64,000 nt of DNA. Origin: Rheinheimera salexigens. GTDB lineage: Bacteria; Pseudomonadota; Gammaproteobacteria; Enterobacterales; Alteromonadaceae. The notes below the pieces were generated by a model, which saw only the letters and a list, made by a program, of their open reading frames with translations, did no database searches and had not been told where the DNA came from. Positions within the stretch are counted from its first letter, which is position 1, and the number at the start of each line of letters is the position of its first letter. Positions 50,603 to 61,134 of the stretch are shown piece after piece. A program made the translations under genes and the position numbers. The DNA is taken from assembly GCF_001752395.1 (NCBI RefSeq), contig NZ_MKEK01000001.1:981044-1045043 (forward strand). The letters run 5' to 3'.

Positions 50603-51454
50603 ATGAACGATACAGCAAAAATGATCCCATTTCCGGTAGCCGCAAGCAGTAGCTTTGAGGCCTATACCCATGCTGTGAGTTCAATTGCGATGCTAACGGT
50701 AGATGAAGAGCGTGAACTGGCTCAGCGTTTATTCGATACTGGTGATTTAGCCGCTGCACGTAAATTAATTATCTCTCATTTACGCTTCGTAGTGCATATA
50801 GCGCGCAGTTACTCAGGTTATGGTTTACCGGTTAATGATTTAATCCAAGAAGGTAATATTGGCCTGATGAAGGCAGTAAAACGTTTTGATCCCGCGGTAG
50901 GTGTTAGGCTGGTTTCTTTTGCCGTGCATTGGATCAAAGCAGAAATTCATGAGTATGTGCTTAAAAATTGGCGCATAGTTAAAGTGGCAACCACCAAAGC
51001 ACAACGTAAATTATTTTTTAACTTACGCCGCTCTAAAAAGCATTTGGGTTGGTTTAGCCAAGACGAAGTAAAAAATGTAGCAGAATCTCTGGGTGTAGCA
51101 GAACATGAAGTGCGCGAGATGGAATCGCGACTAAGTAACTATGATATGCCATTTGACGCCCCAGATGATGATGACGATGCAGCTTTTACTGCTCCGGTAT
51201 ATTTTTTACAAGATAAAAGTTCAGATATCGCGCTACAGGTTGAAGAAGAACAAACGGATACTGCTGCGGTCGATAAATTACAAGCAGCGATGCGCACATT
51301 AGATGAGCGTAGCCAAGATATTGTTCGGGCTCGTTGGTTAGATAATAACAAGCTCACGCTACAAGAATTGGCCAATCGTTACTCGGTGTCAGCTGAGCGG
51401 GTGCGTCAGCTTGAAAAAAATGCGATGAAAAAGCTGCAAGCCGCAATGTGCTAG
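50603..51454 (+). CDS. rpoH: Heat-shock sigma factor RpoH (sigma-32)
   Basis: 283 residues directing transcription of chaperone and protease genes. Region 2 is [19 protein letters not shown] and [19 protein letters not shown]; the RpoH box is [19 protein letters not shown]; region 4 is [26 protein letters not shown] 50603 is preceded by AAAAGGATA. It follows ftsX by 127 bases with its own promoter region, which contains a CIRCE element. A terminator follows. Confidence 0.96.
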   Translation: MNDTAKMIPFPVAASSSFEAYTHAVSSIAMLTVDEERELAQRLFDTGDLAAARKLIISHLRFVVHIARSYSGYGLPVNDLIQEGNIGLMKAVKRFDPAVGVRLVSFAVHWIKAEIHEYVLKNWRIVKVATTKAQRKLFFNLRRSKKHLGWFSQDEVKNVAESLGVAEHEVREMESRLSNYDMPFDAPDDDDDAAFTAPVYFLQDKSSDIALQVEEEQTDTAAVDKLQAAMRTLDERSQDIVRARWLDNNKLTLQELANRYSVSAERVRQLEKNAMKKLQAAMC

Positions 51455-51506
51455 TAGCGGCGTGCAACGATTAAATTTTTAGTTTAATCGCAATAAATTT
51501 AATCGT

Positions 51507-51538
51507 AAAAAAATGCAGCTAATATAGCTGCATTTTTT
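51507..51538 (+). terminator. Rho-independent terminator of rpoH
   Basis: A-run, GCAGCT stem with AGCTGC partner and a six-T run: stem AAAAAATGCAGCT / AGCTGCATTTTTT with a five-base loop, about 55 bases after the stop codon. Confidence 0.88.
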
Positions 51539-51638
51539 ATTGGCTGTGGAAAATGTCGGCAAGGTAATTATTGAGCGGTGCAGTTGTTACTATGTCTATT
51601 ACACTACTAGTGAGTGTTTTTTAGGCGCGACTTAGTTA

Positions 51639-52415
51639 TTACTGCGGTGCCGATATAGCTGGAGCAGTAAATCCGGCGGCTACGACACTGTGCTCTTGAG
51701 GCAGTAATTGTGAAATGCCGACTAACTGAATACCCTGTTGCTTTAATAGCGGTAAATTTTTACGTAAAAACTTATAGGTTTCTGGGTAAGGATGGGCGAT
51801 AGCAATAGCATGCTGGCGAGTTTTGGCGATACGCAGTAATTGGCTAAATTGCTTTGCAATCGCAGCCTCTGTTTGTTCATTATCCAAGAATACATGCCGG
51901 CTTAAACTGGTGACACCATATTCTGCTGCATATTTATTAGCGGTGCTTTTAGCGGTGGTAACGCTATCTACAAAAAACAAATGCCGTTGTTGTAAATACT
52001 CCATGGTCCAGGCCATATGTTGCTCTAATTCAGTGTACAAGCTGCCCATATGGTTATTGATACCAATCGCATAGGGTATATCGGCTAAGGCGGCTTGTAA
52101 GCTATGCTGCACTTGTTGCTTAGTCATATCTTTAGACAGAGTGCCAGCTTCTTCAGAAGCGTTGTGGTAGCTAGCTTGCATTGGCATATGCAGCATGACA
52201 TCTTTTTGTTTTGAAAAAGCATAACGGGCTGAACTTTGGCCATAAGGGGTATAAGGTAAAACGGCAAAGGTTAACGCATAAGGTAAGTCGATTAGTTTAA
52301 AATCAGATTTATGGTAGCCAATATCATCAATAATAATAGCAATGGTAGGTTTAGTATCTGCTGCTTGCAAACTAAAGCTTAGCAGCAGCGCTGATATATA
52401 TAAAAAGCATCGCAC
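51639..52415 (-). CDS. yibQ: Divergent polysaccharide deacetylase (YibQ type)
   Basis: 258 residues with a signal peptide (CFLYISALLLSFSLQAAD). The domain begins PTIAIIIDDIGYHKSDF and includes FAVLPYTPYGQ, DVMLHMPMQA, GINNHMGSLYTE and AIAHPYPET, the pattern of the divergent polysaccharide deacetylase family, whose enzymatic activity is not proven. Located downstream of envC and gpmI on the same strand, as in E. coli (gpmM-envC-yibQ). Confidence 0.9.
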   Translation of the reverse strand: MRCFLYISALLLSFSLQAADTKPTIAIIIDDIGYHKSDFKLIDLPYALTFAVLPYTPYGQSSARYAFSKQKDVMLHMPMQASYHNASEEAGTLSKDMTKQQVQHSLQAALADIPYAIGINNHMGSLYTELEQHMAWTMEYLQQRHLFFVDSVTTAKSTANKYAAEYGVTSLSRHVFLDNEQTEAAIAKQFSQLLRIAKTRQHAIAIAHPYPETYKFLRKNLPLLKQQGIQLVGISQLLPQEHSVVAAGFTAPAISAPQ

Positions 52416-52500
52416 GTTATTATTATTCTCGTTTATCGCTATAAGCTAAGCAGTTTGGCTAAAGTATAAATTGAAGTACCACTGAATACAGCTTTTTTTG

Positions 52501-53640
52501 TTATTTTTGCTTATTAAGCCAATTAATTGGATTGACCGCTTCACCTTTATTGCGAATTTCAAAATATAATCCGGCTGATGCTTGGCCACCACTCATACCG
52601 GCAGCAGCAATGGTTTCGCCTGCGGTAATGCGACTACCAGGTTGTTTTAATAAGGATTGGTTATGGCCATATAAACTCATAAAACCGGCACCATGATCCA
52701 GCACAATAACCCAGCCATAGCCTTTTAACCAGTCGGCGTAAATGACTTGGCCATCGGCAACCGCTTTAATTGCGGCACCTTCCACAGTTTGAATGATAAT
52801 GCCTCGAGATGACATACCACCTTGCCGGCTTTGGCCAAACTGTTGCGATACGTTACCTTTAATAGGCCAACTCAACTGGCCTTTTTGTTTAGTTAAACCA
52901 TTTAATTCTTTAGCTTGTTGGGCTAATCGGGCTAATTTTTCCAAGGTGTCTTGTAAGCTGGCTTCATTTTGCTTTAAGTAATCTAACTGTTTGCCTTGTT
53001 TTTGTAATGTGGTTTGTAATCGTGCGACTGCTTGTTGTTGAGTTTGTTTAGCGCTATTTAAGAGTTGCTGTTGTTGCAGCAACTTACTTAAGCTAGCAGT
53101 GAGTTGTTGTTGTTTTTCAACTAATTCTGCTTCTATTTGTTGTAATTGGGCTAAAGTCGCATTAATGCTGGCGAGTTGTTTTAGCCGGGCCTGATTAAAA
53201 TATTGATAATAAGTAAGCACGCGTTCTAATTTGGCGGCATCTTGTTGATTAAGTAGCATTTGGCTGTAATCATGCTGACCTAATTGGTGAGCACTTTTTA
53301 CCTGTGCTGCCAGTAATTCAGTTTGTTGGGTTAATTGCTGTTGATATTGTTGTTGTTCGGTATGCAATTGTTGTTGACGCTGAACAATAGCATCACGTTG
53401 CTGCTCGGTTTTATTAAGCTCGATTGACGCTTGGGCTAGATCACGATCAGATTGTTGCAGCTTTTTCTCTGCTTGATCTAATTGCTTTTTTTGCTGTTTA
53501 ACTTCGCGTTCAGTTAACTGAATTTGCTGCTGTAACTCGGCAAGTTCTTGTTGCTGTTGTTGTGCAGTGCTGCTGAAACAGCAAAATAACAGCAACCATA
53601 AGGGTTGCTGTAGCCAGGTTTTAAAGCCTAATTTACGCAT
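52501..53640 (-). CDS. envC: Murein hydrolase activator EnvC
   Basis: 379 residues: signal peptide, a long Gln-rich coiled coil (residues about 30-250) and a C-terminal LytM/M23 domain. The domain lacks the zinc ligands: the usual HxGxD position reads SSRGII and the HLHFE position reads GLYFEIR. This fits EnvC, which activates AmiA/AmiB amidases rather than cutting murein itself. FtsX, its membrane partner, is encoded 3 kb away. It starts at the base next to the gpmI stop codon. Confidence 0.93.
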   Translation of the reverse strand: MRKLGFKTWLQQPLWLLLFCCFSSTAQQQQQELAELQQQIQLTEREVKQQKKQLDQAEKKLQQSDRDLAQASIELNKTEQQRDAIVQRQQQLHTEQQQYQQQLTQQTELLAAQVKSAHQLGQHDYSQMLLNQQDAAKLERVLTYYQYFNQARLKQLASINATLAQLQQIEAELVEKQQQLTASLSKLLQQQQLLNSAKQTQQQAVARLQTTLQKQGKQLDYLKQNEASLQDTLEKLARLAQQAKELNGLTKQKGQLSWPIKGNVSQQFGQSRQGGMSSRGIIIQTVEGAAIKAVADGQVIYADWLKGYGWVIVLDHGAGFMSLYGHNQSLLKQPGSRITAGETIAAAGMSGGQASAGLYFEIRNKGEAVNPINWLNKQK

Positions 53641-55184
53641 CTAGTCTACTTGCATTAATATTTTGCCGGTCATTTCTGGCGCTATAGGTAATTGCATTAA
53701 ATGTAACATCGTTGGCGCGATATCACTTAACACACCGCCATGAACTACGGTAGCTGGTCTGCCGACATAAATAAGCGGTACTGGGCCATTGGTATGAGCA
53801 GTATGGGCTTGGCCAGATTCAACATCGCTCATCAGTTCAGCATTACCATGGTCAGCTGTGATTAGGCATTCACCCCCCACTTGCTGTAAGGCTGCTACAA
53901 CACGGCCAATACAATGGTCTACCGCTTCAACAGCTTTAATAGCTGCAGAGAGCACACCGGTATGACCCACCATATCACCATTGGGATAGTTACAAATAAT
54001 GGTATCAAAATCGCCACTATGAATAGCCTCTACCAGTTTGTCGGTTAGTTCAGTTGAGCTCATTTCTGGTTGTAAATCATAAGTTGCAACGTCAGGAGAT
54101 TGAATGAGAATTCGTTGCTCGCCGTCAAATAAGGTCTCACGACCGCCACTAAAAAAGAACGTGACATGGGCATATTTTTCTGTTTCTGAGATACGTAATT
54201 GGGTTTTATGCTGTTTTGCTAGCCATTCACCTAACACATTATCTAAGGCCACCGGAGGATAGGCACAAGGTGCATCTATATTTTTAGCGTACTCAGTTAA
54301 CATAACAAAGCGGCTTAACTTTGGCTGATGTTGCCGATTAAAATCAGTAAATTCGCTATCAACAAAGGCTCGGCTAATCTGGCGAGCGCGGTCGGCACGG
54401 AAGTTCATAAAGATTAAAACATCACCATCTTGAAGTGTAATGGCTTCGCCGTTGCTACTTTCAATCCGAGTTGCTTGCACAAACTCATCATTTTCATCAC
54501 GTAGGTAGGCTTGGGCTAAACCGTCGAGAGCGGTAGTCGCAGTATAATCTGCTTGGCCTGCGGTAATTAAATTATAAGCTTTTTCTACTCGATCCCAGCG
54601 GTTATCTCGGTCCATAGCGTAGTAACGGCCAATAATAGAGGCTATTTGGCCACAGCCGTTCTCGCTAAAGTAATGTTGTATTTTAGCTAAACAAGCTTCA
54701 GCACTACGCGGTGGGGTGTCACGACCATCAAGAAAAGCATGGACATAGATTTTAGTCGCACCTTGCTGTTGGGCTAATTGGATCATGGCTAAAATATGGT
54801 CTTCATGGCTATGCACGCCACCCGCTGATAATAGCCCCATAATATGCACTGATTTATCAGCAGAAACTGCAGCTTGTACCGCTGAGCAGAGTTGTGGGTT
54901 AGCAAAAAAATCACCATCAGTTATGGCTTTAGTAATACGAGTGAAATCTTGATATACCACGCGACCTGAGCCTAAATTGACATGGCCAACTTCTGAATTA
55001 CCCATTTGGCCGTCAGGTAAGCCGACATCTAAACCTGAACCTGAAATTAAGCTATGCGGATAATCTTGCCATAATTTATCCATTATTGGCGTATTAGCTT
55101 GCGCTATCGCATTGTTAGTGGTGTCTTCACGGTAGCCCCAGCCATCAAGAATCAAAAGTACTAAAGGTTTTTTTTGCTGGCCAT
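53641..55184 (-). CDS. gpmI: 2,3-bisphosphoglycerate-independent phosphoglycerate mutase, start disrupted
   Basis: Glycolytic enzyme with two metal ions. Body intact: [16 protein letters not shown] (catalytic Ser), [57 protein letters not shown] and TADHGNAE. The natural start is ATG 55184 behind GGAG, encoding MASKK..., but a run of eight A (T8 at 55168-55175 on the plus strand) leaves this start out of frame. With nine A the protein would read [17 protein letters not shown], 514 residues, like other family members. As sequenced, only a TTG at 55155 gives the frame, losing the first beta strand just before the metal-binding Asp. Base-calling shortfall, or transcript slippage. Confidence 0.88.
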
Positions 55185-55349
55185 GAAAACTCCACTTTGA
55201 ATATTAGCGATAATTATTTAACTAATATCTTACCGAATTCTGCATAATTCGCTAGTGCTGTTCTTCTTTGCCGTGGCTAAATTGCTGCTTTATTATTACA
55301 AACTGGGTATACTCGGCACTGTTTATTATCAGTAAAAGCAGAATAGGTT

Positions 55350-55784
55350 ATGCAGCAGTATATAGAATTTTTTAGTAGTCACCCTATGTTAAGTCTAGCC
55401 TGGCTGGTTATAGCCGGATTATTAATCTTCAGCTGGGTTAAACAGCGTATAAGCTCAGTGGCACAAGTCACACCTACTGAGTTAACCTTACAAGTTAATC
55501 GTCATGATGCAGTAGTGGTTGATATTCGTGCCGAAGCTGATTATGCAAAGGGCCACATCACGGCAGCTAAACATTTAACCGCAGCAGATATTGCAGCTGA
55601 AAAGTTAGCAGGCCTTGAAAACAAAAAAGATGCGCCCATTATTGTAGTATGTCAGGCTGGTGCCAGCTCACAAAAAGTAGCAGCTAATTTGGCTAAGCAA
55701 GGCTTTACCAAGGTGTCGGTACTACAAGGTGGTATGGGCAGTTGGACGAGTGCAAATTTACCCATAGTTAAAGCGAAGAAATAA
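55350..55784 (+). CDS. yibN: Membrane-anchored rhodanese-like protein YibN
   Basis: 144 residues. One N-terminal membrane span (LSLAWLVIAGLLIFSWV) anchors a single rhodanese domain (VVDIRAEADYAKGHI) with the active-site loop CQAGASS. Family members are thiol sulfurtransferases or inactive relatives. It heads yibN-grxC-secB-gpsA and is divergent from gpmI, as in E. coli. Confidence 0.9.
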   Translation: MQQYIEFFSSHPMLSLAWLVIAGLLIFSWVKQRISSVAQVTPTELTLQVNRHDAVVVDIRAEADYAKGHITAAKHLTAADIAAEKLAGLENKKDAPIIVVCQAGASSQKVAANLAKQGFTKVSVLQGGMGSWTSANLPIVKAKK

Positions 55785-55786
55785 AT

Positions 55787-56044
55787 ATGTCAAAAGTAGT
55801 TATCTATACTAAAGCGTATTGCCCTTATTGCATGCAAGCAGCAATGTTATTACAGAGTAAAGGGGTAGCTTATACAGAAATACGCATTGATCAGCAGCCG
55901 GAAAAACGACCAGAAATGATTGAGAAAGCTAATGGCCGTACTACCGTGCCGCAGATTTTTATCAATGATGTACATGTTGGTGGCTGTGATGATTTAATGG
56001 CCTTAGATGCTGCTGGTGACCTGACACCCTTATTAACTAACTAA
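55787..56044 (+). CDS. grxC: Glutaredoxin 3
   Basis: An 85-residue glutathione-dependent disulfide reductase. The redox motif CPYC is at residues 12-15 (KAYCPYCMQA), with the cis-Pro TVPQIFI and the glutathione-binding GGCDDLMALD. It starts two bases after yibN. Confidence 0.95.
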   Translation: MSKVVIYTKAYCPYCMQAAMLLQSKGVAYTEIRIDQQPEKRPEMIEKANGRTTVPQIFINDVHVGGCDDLMALDAAGDLTPLLTN

Positions 56045-56074
56045 TTATAAAACTAAAATATAGTAGGAATTATT

Positions 56075-56566
56075 ATGGCTGATCAACAAGTAAATGGTGC
56101 AAACGAACAACAAGCTCAAGGCTTACAGTTTGCAATACAGCGTATTTTTGTTAAAGATATTTCATTTGAAGCGCCAAACGCACCAGCGATCTTTCGTAAA
56201 GAATGGAAGCCTGAAGTAAAGTTAGATTTAGATACGCGCAGTGAAAAACTAGAAGAGAATACCTACCAAGTTATTTTGTCATTAACGGTTACGACAACGG
56301 TTGAAGGCGAAACAGCATTTTTATGTGAAGTACAACAAGCCGGTATTTTTTCAATTGGTGAAGTTGAAGATGCACAATTAGCACATATGCTAGCCTCTTA
56401 TTGCCCGAACATGCTTTTCCCTTATGCACGTGAAGCTGTATCTAACTTAGTTAACCGTGGTACTTTCCCACAGTTAAACTTAGCACCAGTTAACTTTGAT
56501 GCCTTATATGCTCAGTACTTACAGAAACGTCAGGCTGAAGCAGAAGGCATTACAGCAGACGCTTAA
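56075..56566 (+). CDS. secB: Protein-export chaperone SecB
   Basis: 163 residues; holds preproteins unfolded and delivers them to Sec[45 protein letters not shown] and [23 protein letters not shown] are diagnostic. Its length is typical. It is 30 bases after grxC, and gpsA starts four bases after its stop. Confidence 0.96.
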   Translation: MADQQVNGANEQQAQGLQFAIQRIFVKDISFEAPNAPAIFRKEWKPEVKLDLDTRSEKLEENTYQVILSLTVTTTVEGETAFLCEVQQAGIFSIGEVEDAQLAHMLASYCPNMLFPYAREAVSNLVNRGTFPQLNLAPVNFDALYAQYLQKRQAEAEGITADA

Positions 56567-56570
56567 CTAT

Positions 56571-57578
56571 ATGAAAGCATCTGCGATAGCAGTACTTGGC
56601 GCGGGCTCTTATGGCACCGCGCTAGCTATTTGCTTAGCCAGAAACGGTAACACTATTAGCTTGTGGGGACGCAATGCTGCAGATATGCAGCAAATGGCAG
56701 AACAACGTTGTAATCAGCGCTATTTACCTGATATTGCACTGCCAGCGTCTTTACAACTGAGTGCTAATTTAGCCGAGACTGTCGCAAGTAGCCAAAATAT
56801 TTTAGTGGTCGTCCCTAGCCATGCCTTTGCCGATACATTAACTCAGTTAAAACCTTTTTTGCAGCCTAACGCTCGCGTTGCTTGGGCCACAAAAGGCTTA
56901 GAGCCCGAAACAGGACGTTTACTGCAAGATGTTGCCCGTGATATTTTGGGTGATGAGGTGGCGTTAGCGGTATTTTCTGGACCAACCTTTGCAAAAGAAA
57001 TGGCAGCAGGTATGCCTACTGCAATCACTTTATCTTCTACTGATACTAAATTTATTGAAGAGTTATCGACACTGCTACATTGCGCTAAAAGCTTTCGGGT
57101 TTATACCAATCCAGATTTTATTGGCGTGCAATTAGGTGGCGCGGTAAAGAATGTGATTGCGATTGGTGCTGGTATGGCTGATGGTATTGGCTTTGGCGCA
57201 AATGCCCGTACGGCGCTAATAACTCGTGGTTTGACTGAAATGAGTCGTCTGGGTTGTGCTATGGGCGCGCAAAAAGATACTTTTATGGGTATGGCGGGAT
57301 TAGGTGATTTAGTCCTGACCTGTACTGATAATCAATCCAGAAACCGTCGTTTTGGTTTATTATTAGGCCAAGGTATAGCAGTAGAGCAAGCTATGACCAC
57401 CATAGGTCAAGTTGTTGAAGGCTATCGTAATGCTAAAGAAGTATTTAATTTAGCCCAACGTTATCAAGTTGAAATGCCAATAACAGAGCAAATTTACCAG
57501 GTTTTATATCAAGGAAAAGATGCCAAACTTGCTGCTCTGGATTTATTAGGTCGAGAAAAACGGGATGAGTTATCTTAA
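56571..57578 (+). CDS. gpsA: Glycerol-3-phosphate dehydrogenase [NAD(P)+]
   Basis: 335 residues; reduces dihydroxyacetone phosphate to sn-glycerol 3-phosphate for phospholipid synthesis. The dinucleotide motif is [43 protein letters not shown] and catalytic-domain [11 protein letters not shown] follow. ATG 56571 lies four bases after secB; longer frames start inside secB and are ignored. cysE, which follows gpsA in E. coli, is absent here. Confidence 0.95.
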   Translation: MKASAIAVLGAGSYGTALAICLARNGNTISLWGRNAADMQQMAEQRCNQRYLPDIALPASLQLSANLAETVASSQNILVVVPSHAFADTLTQLKPFLQPNARVAWATKGLEPETGRLLQDVARDILGDEVALAVFSGPTFAKEMAAGMPTAITLSSTDTKFIEELSTLLHCAKSFRVYTNPDFIGVQLGGAVKNVIAIGAGMADGIGFGANARTALITRGLTEMSRLGCAMGAQKDTFMGMAGLGDLVLTCTDNQSRNRRFGLLLGQGIAVEQAMTTIGQVVEGYRNAKEVFNLAQRYQVEMPITEQIYQVLYQGKDAKLAALDLLGREKRDELS

Positions 57579-57607
57579 CTGTTTTAACTATCTCAATTAA
57601 CTTAACT

Positions 57608-59518
57608 TTAGCTCACTTGTTTACGTATCAGATTATCTTCAGTTGCCAGTAACGCAGGGATCTCGTTTGCTGGCAAAGCTTTACTAAATAAATAGCCTTG
57701 TAAAATATCGCAGCCCATGACATGCAACAAATAAGCTTGCATCTCATTCTCGATACCGATAGCAATCACTTCCAGTTCTAAATAAGACGCTAGGCGAATA
57801 ATACTTGCGGTAATATTACGTTGCTGATCGTTATGTTCCATATTAACGATGTAATTTCTTGCTATTTTTACGCTGTGCAGCGGATATTGGCGTAAAACCT
57901 TCAGCGACGATAAGCCTTCACCAAAGTTATCTAAGGTTAAATGGAAGCCTAATGCTACCAATTGTTGCAATGTTTCTGTTGTAGCAGTATTGGCTAGTAA
58001 GAAAATATCTTCATCTAACTCTAAGTCAAAATGCTCAGCAGAAATTTGAAAATGAGCCAATTGTTGTTCTAACTTAACCACAAAGTCAGTTTGCTGGAAG
58101 CTTAAACTAGCAATGTTTATGGCTATTCGACCCCGATTTAGCTTGTGCTGTTGCCAGTTAATATATTGCTGACAGCATTTGGCAAAAACCATATGATCTA
58201 ATTTAACGATTAAGCCTGTTTCATCTGCCATATTGATAAATGCAGCCGGCAAGAGTAGGCCGCGTTTAGGGCAATGCCAACGGATTAACGCTTCGTAACC
58301 CACGACTTTATTATTAGAAATACTTAGCTTAGGCTGAAAATAGACTTCAATTTGTTGTTTAGCTATAGCGTTAGTTAATTCGCTTTCTAAGCCAAAATAA
58401 TCTACAGAATCTTGCTGGAATAAGCTATTAGCAAACTGAAAACGACTCACGCTGAGTTGGCTGGCGCTAACTAATGCAGCTGCGGCACTGGTTAATAACG
58501 CAGCTGCAGAGTCGCCATCATTAGGATAGATAGCGATACCGATATAAGTTTGATCGATAATGCTTAAGACGCTATTAGGATCTATAACACCCAATATATT
58601 ATGCGCTAAGCGGTTTAGGTAAATATCAATATTAATAGAGCACAGATGCCCTGGGATCAGTAAGGCTAAACTTTCATCATTATACCGGGCTAGTATCGCA
58701 CCTTTAGGCAATAGGGCACTAATATGCTCTGCTAGTAATATTAATCGCTTGGTTAAACCCGCTTGATAATTAGGCTCTGAAAAACCCAATATACAATTAG
58801 TTTTAATAACCATAACAGCCAGTTTTGGGTGCTGCTCATTGCAACTTAACATAGCGTAAGTTAAATATTCTTTAAAAATAGTGGCTGTTAGCAAATGGGT
58901 GTCAGGATCTCTAATATGTTGTTGCAAAAGTAATTGCTGCTGCTGATTATCATTAGATGTATCTTGACCAATTAACAAATATTTAATCGGCTTAGTGTCG
59001 CCTAAGCGAGTAATAGCAACCGATAAACTTCGGCGTTTTTCTTTAGCACCACAACCTAACCATACTTCTCCCTGCCAATGTGGTTGCTCAATTAATCGCT
59101 GTTGAATGAGCTTAGCCATAGCGTGTAATGACAACTGGTCGGCATACAGTGCTAACTGTAAATCATTGGTTGGGGTAGTCGATTGTTGGCTTAATGCTAA
59201 CAAGTGGGAGTTAATAAATAGCGGCTGCATATTATGATCTAACACTGCGATTAGCTGGGTTGAATGATGTAAAAAACTAGAAAGCTGATTATGCTGCAGC
59301 TTAAGTTTACTAAAGCGCTGTTTCAGTTTGCGATAAGAAATAACTAGCACAATACTCAATAGCGTTAATGCTAATGTTAGTGCTAATAGTATCAGCAAGT
59401 TAGGACTGTACAGTATTGGATTACTGTAAAGTGTTGGGCTAAATGTACTAGTATCATCAGCGGCTACCACATTACCAACTGAGCAACATAGCCATACCAA
59501 CCCATACCTATAAAGCAT
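57608..59518 (-). CDS. Membrane protein with PAS-like, degenerate GGDEF and EAL domains
   Basis: About 636 residues. A signal/anchor and a membrane helix (LLILLALTLALTLLSIVLVI) precede a PAS-like segment (LIAVLDHNMQPLFINSHLL), a GGDEF-type domain and an EAL domain. The GGDEF signature reads ARYNDESL, so no cyclase activity is expected. In the EAL domain EALIRW, the INIA Asn and LELDED are kept. The DDFG metal site is DNFG and the AEGVE loop is AIGIE, so phosphodiesterase activity is doubtful. Doubly degenerate proteins such as CsrD act by binding partners. The start at 59518 is preferred; an ATG at 59545 is in frame. Confidence 0.82.
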   Translation of the reverse strand: MLYRYGLVWLCCSVGNVVAADDTSTFSPTLYSNPILYSPNLLILLALTLALTLLSIVLVISYRKLKQRFSKLKLQHNQLSSFLHHSTQLIAVLDHNMQPLFINSHLLALSQQSTTPTNDLQLALYADQLSLHAMAKLIQQRLIEQPHWQGEVWLGCGAKEKRRSLSVAITRLGDTKPIKYLLIGQDTSNDNQQQQLLLQQHIRDPDTHLLTATIFKEYLTYAMLSCNEQHPKLAVMVIKTNCILGFSEPNYQAGLTKRLILLAEHISALLPKGAILARYNDESLALLIPGHLCSINIDIYLNRLAHNILGVIDPNSVLSIIDQTYIGIAIYPNDGDSAAALLTSAAAALVSASQLSVSRFQFANSLFQQDSVDYFGLESELTNAIAKQQIEVYFQPKLSISNNKVVGYEALIRWHCPKRGLLLPAAFINMADETGLIVKLDHMVFAKCCQQYINWQQHKLNRGRIAINIASLSFQQTDFVVKLEQQLAHFQISAEHFDLELDEDIFLLANTATTETLQQLVALGFHLTLDNFGEGLSSLKVLRQYPLHSVKIARNYIVNMEHNDQQRNITASIIRLASYLELEVIAIGIENEMQAYLLHVMGCDILQGYLFSKALPANEIPALLATEDNLIRKQVS

Positions 59519-59602
59519 GATGTCAACATCCTTGTGATCAATCAAAGCAGTAATGAGTATAGGTGTTGCTTTAACATTATGACAATTTAATGCTTATATA
59601 GG

Positions 59603-60070
59603 TTAGATTTTAGCGCCACTATAATCCAGTTGACGCCAAGCTTCATAAACAAAGACTGCGACGGCATTAGATAAATTCATTGAGCGGCTATCGGCTATCA
59701 TGGGAATTTTTAACCAATGGTCCTGAGGTAGTTGTTGTAATACATTCATGGGCAGACCGCGAGTTTCAGGACCAAATATTAAGGCATCGTCAGCTTGATA
59801 TTGCGCATCGCTATGTCGAGTGTAACCTTTAGTGGTGCAAGCAAATAAACGCTTAGGTTGCACTTGTTGCATAAATTGCTCAAAGTTAGCGTGGCGTTGT
59901 ACCTCGGCAAATTCATGATAATCTAAGCCAGCGCGTTTAATCCGTTTATCATCCCAAGCGAAGCCCAGCGGCTCTATGAGGTGTAGCTTAAAACCACTGT
60001 TAGCGCAGAGTCGAATAATATTACCAGTATTCGGTGGGATTTCAGGTTCAAATAACACAATATGTAGCAT
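59603..60070 (-). CDS. trmL: tRNA (cytidine/uridine-2'-O-)-methyltransferase TrmL
   Basis: 155 residues of the SPOUT class, methylating the wobble ribose at position 34 of certain leucine tRNAs. [26 protein letters not shown] at the N-terminus, [11 protein letters not shown] and [26 protein letters not shown] are diagnostic of the knot fold and SAM site. Confidence 0.95.
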   Translation of the reverse strand: MLHIVLFEPEIPPNTGNIIRLCANSGFKLHLIEPLGFAWDDKRIKRAGLDYHEFAEVQRHANFEQFMQQVQPKRLFACTTKGYTRHSDAQYQADDALIFGPETRGLPMNVLQQLPQDHWLKIPMIADSRSMNLSNAVAVFVYEAWRQLDYSGAKI

Positions 60071-60082
60071 CTAAGGCTCCGG

Positions 60083-61105
60083 CTAATCTAGCGGTAAATG
60101 TTGTAAAAATTGATTAATGGCAGCAAACGCTTGATCCCGTATTTGATCGTTCTCCATAAATATCTCATGCCGTGCTGCTGCAATAACAACCTTATTACGA
60201 TATAAGCCGCTAGGTAGAGCTTGATACCAATTATTTTGCGCTTTATTCGCCACCACTTTATCGCTGGCAGCTTGTAATAAAAGTACGGGTGTTTGCCAAC
60301 TAGGTGCTTGCTGATGAATGTCTTGCATGGCGTAGATAGCCTGTTGTAACCAACGTGTGGTCACTCCGCCTAGTTGGCTATCAGTTTGTTGCTGAAAACG
60401 CTGCTGTAGCCAGTGATAGCGCGGCTGGCTACTGGTTAGTAGGTTATTATTAAAAGGCTTTTCACAGTAATCACTTTGGCCAGGGGCATACCAAGGCGTT
60501 TTGCTTAGGTATTGATTGAATTTCTGTAAGGCCAACACGGCATTTTGGGCGATACTATTCGGTATGAAACTGGTATAAATACCAAACATAGGCGCTGCAA
60601 AAATCGCTGCCGAAAAAGGCGATTTAGGTTGTTGTTGTAGATAGCCCGCTAAAATAGCACAACCCATAGAGTGGCCAAGCGCTAGATGATAACGATGCTG
60701 GCACGGTTGAACAATTTGTTGCATAAATTGGCTAAAATCTTGCTGATATAGCCCAAAGTTAACAACATCGCCTTTAAAGCGATTAGCTAAACCGCGTTGC
60801 GACAAACCTTGACCACGGTGATCGAGAATAAACACACTATAGCCCGCTTGTACTAACTCGTAGCTTAACTCGGCATATTTTAAGGCCATTTCCATTCTGC
60901 CGGCACTTATCACTACGGCACAGATAGCATTTTCAGTGTGGTGATATTGATAAAATAAGCGGGTACCATCCTGACTAATTAACTCGCCACTTTGCATGTT
61001 TTGCCAAAAGGGCTGCACCTGTTGTAGCCATTGCTGTGATAATTGTTCAGCCAGACTTAGTGGCTTAATTGCTGGCAAAGCAGGGAAAGATGTCTGTTGT
61101 TTCAA
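60083..61105 (-). CDS. pldB: Lysophospholipase L2-like alpha/beta hydrolase
   Basis: 340 residues. The nucleophile elbow is LGHSMGC, preceded by SVFILDHRGQGLSQR; the C-terminal catalytic His is in AARHEIFMEND and an Asp in LLQAASDKVV. The layout matches PldB of E. coli, which hydrolyses lysophospholipids and belongs to the monoglyceride-lipase-like group. It lies between trmL and cpxA on the same strand. Confidence 0.88.
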   Translation of the reverse strand: MKQQTSFPALPAIKPLSLAEQLSQQWLQQVQPFWQNMQSGELISQDGTRLFYQYHHTENAICAVVISAGRMEMALKYAELSYELVQAGYSVFILDHRGQGLSQRGLANRFKGDVVNFGLYQQDFSQFMQQIVQPCQHRYHLALGHSMGCAILAGYLQQQPKSPFSAAIFAAPMFGIYTSFIPNSIAQNAVLALQKFNQYLSKTPWYAPGQSDYCEKPFNNNLLTSSQPRYHWLQQRFQQQTDSQLGGVTTRWLQQAIYAMQDIHQQAPSWQTPVLLLQAASDKVVANKAQNNWYQALPSGLYRNKVVIAAARHEIFMENDQIRDQAFAAINQFLQHLPLD

Positions 61106-61134
61106 ACCTATGGCTCATTTTCTGTTGAAGAACG

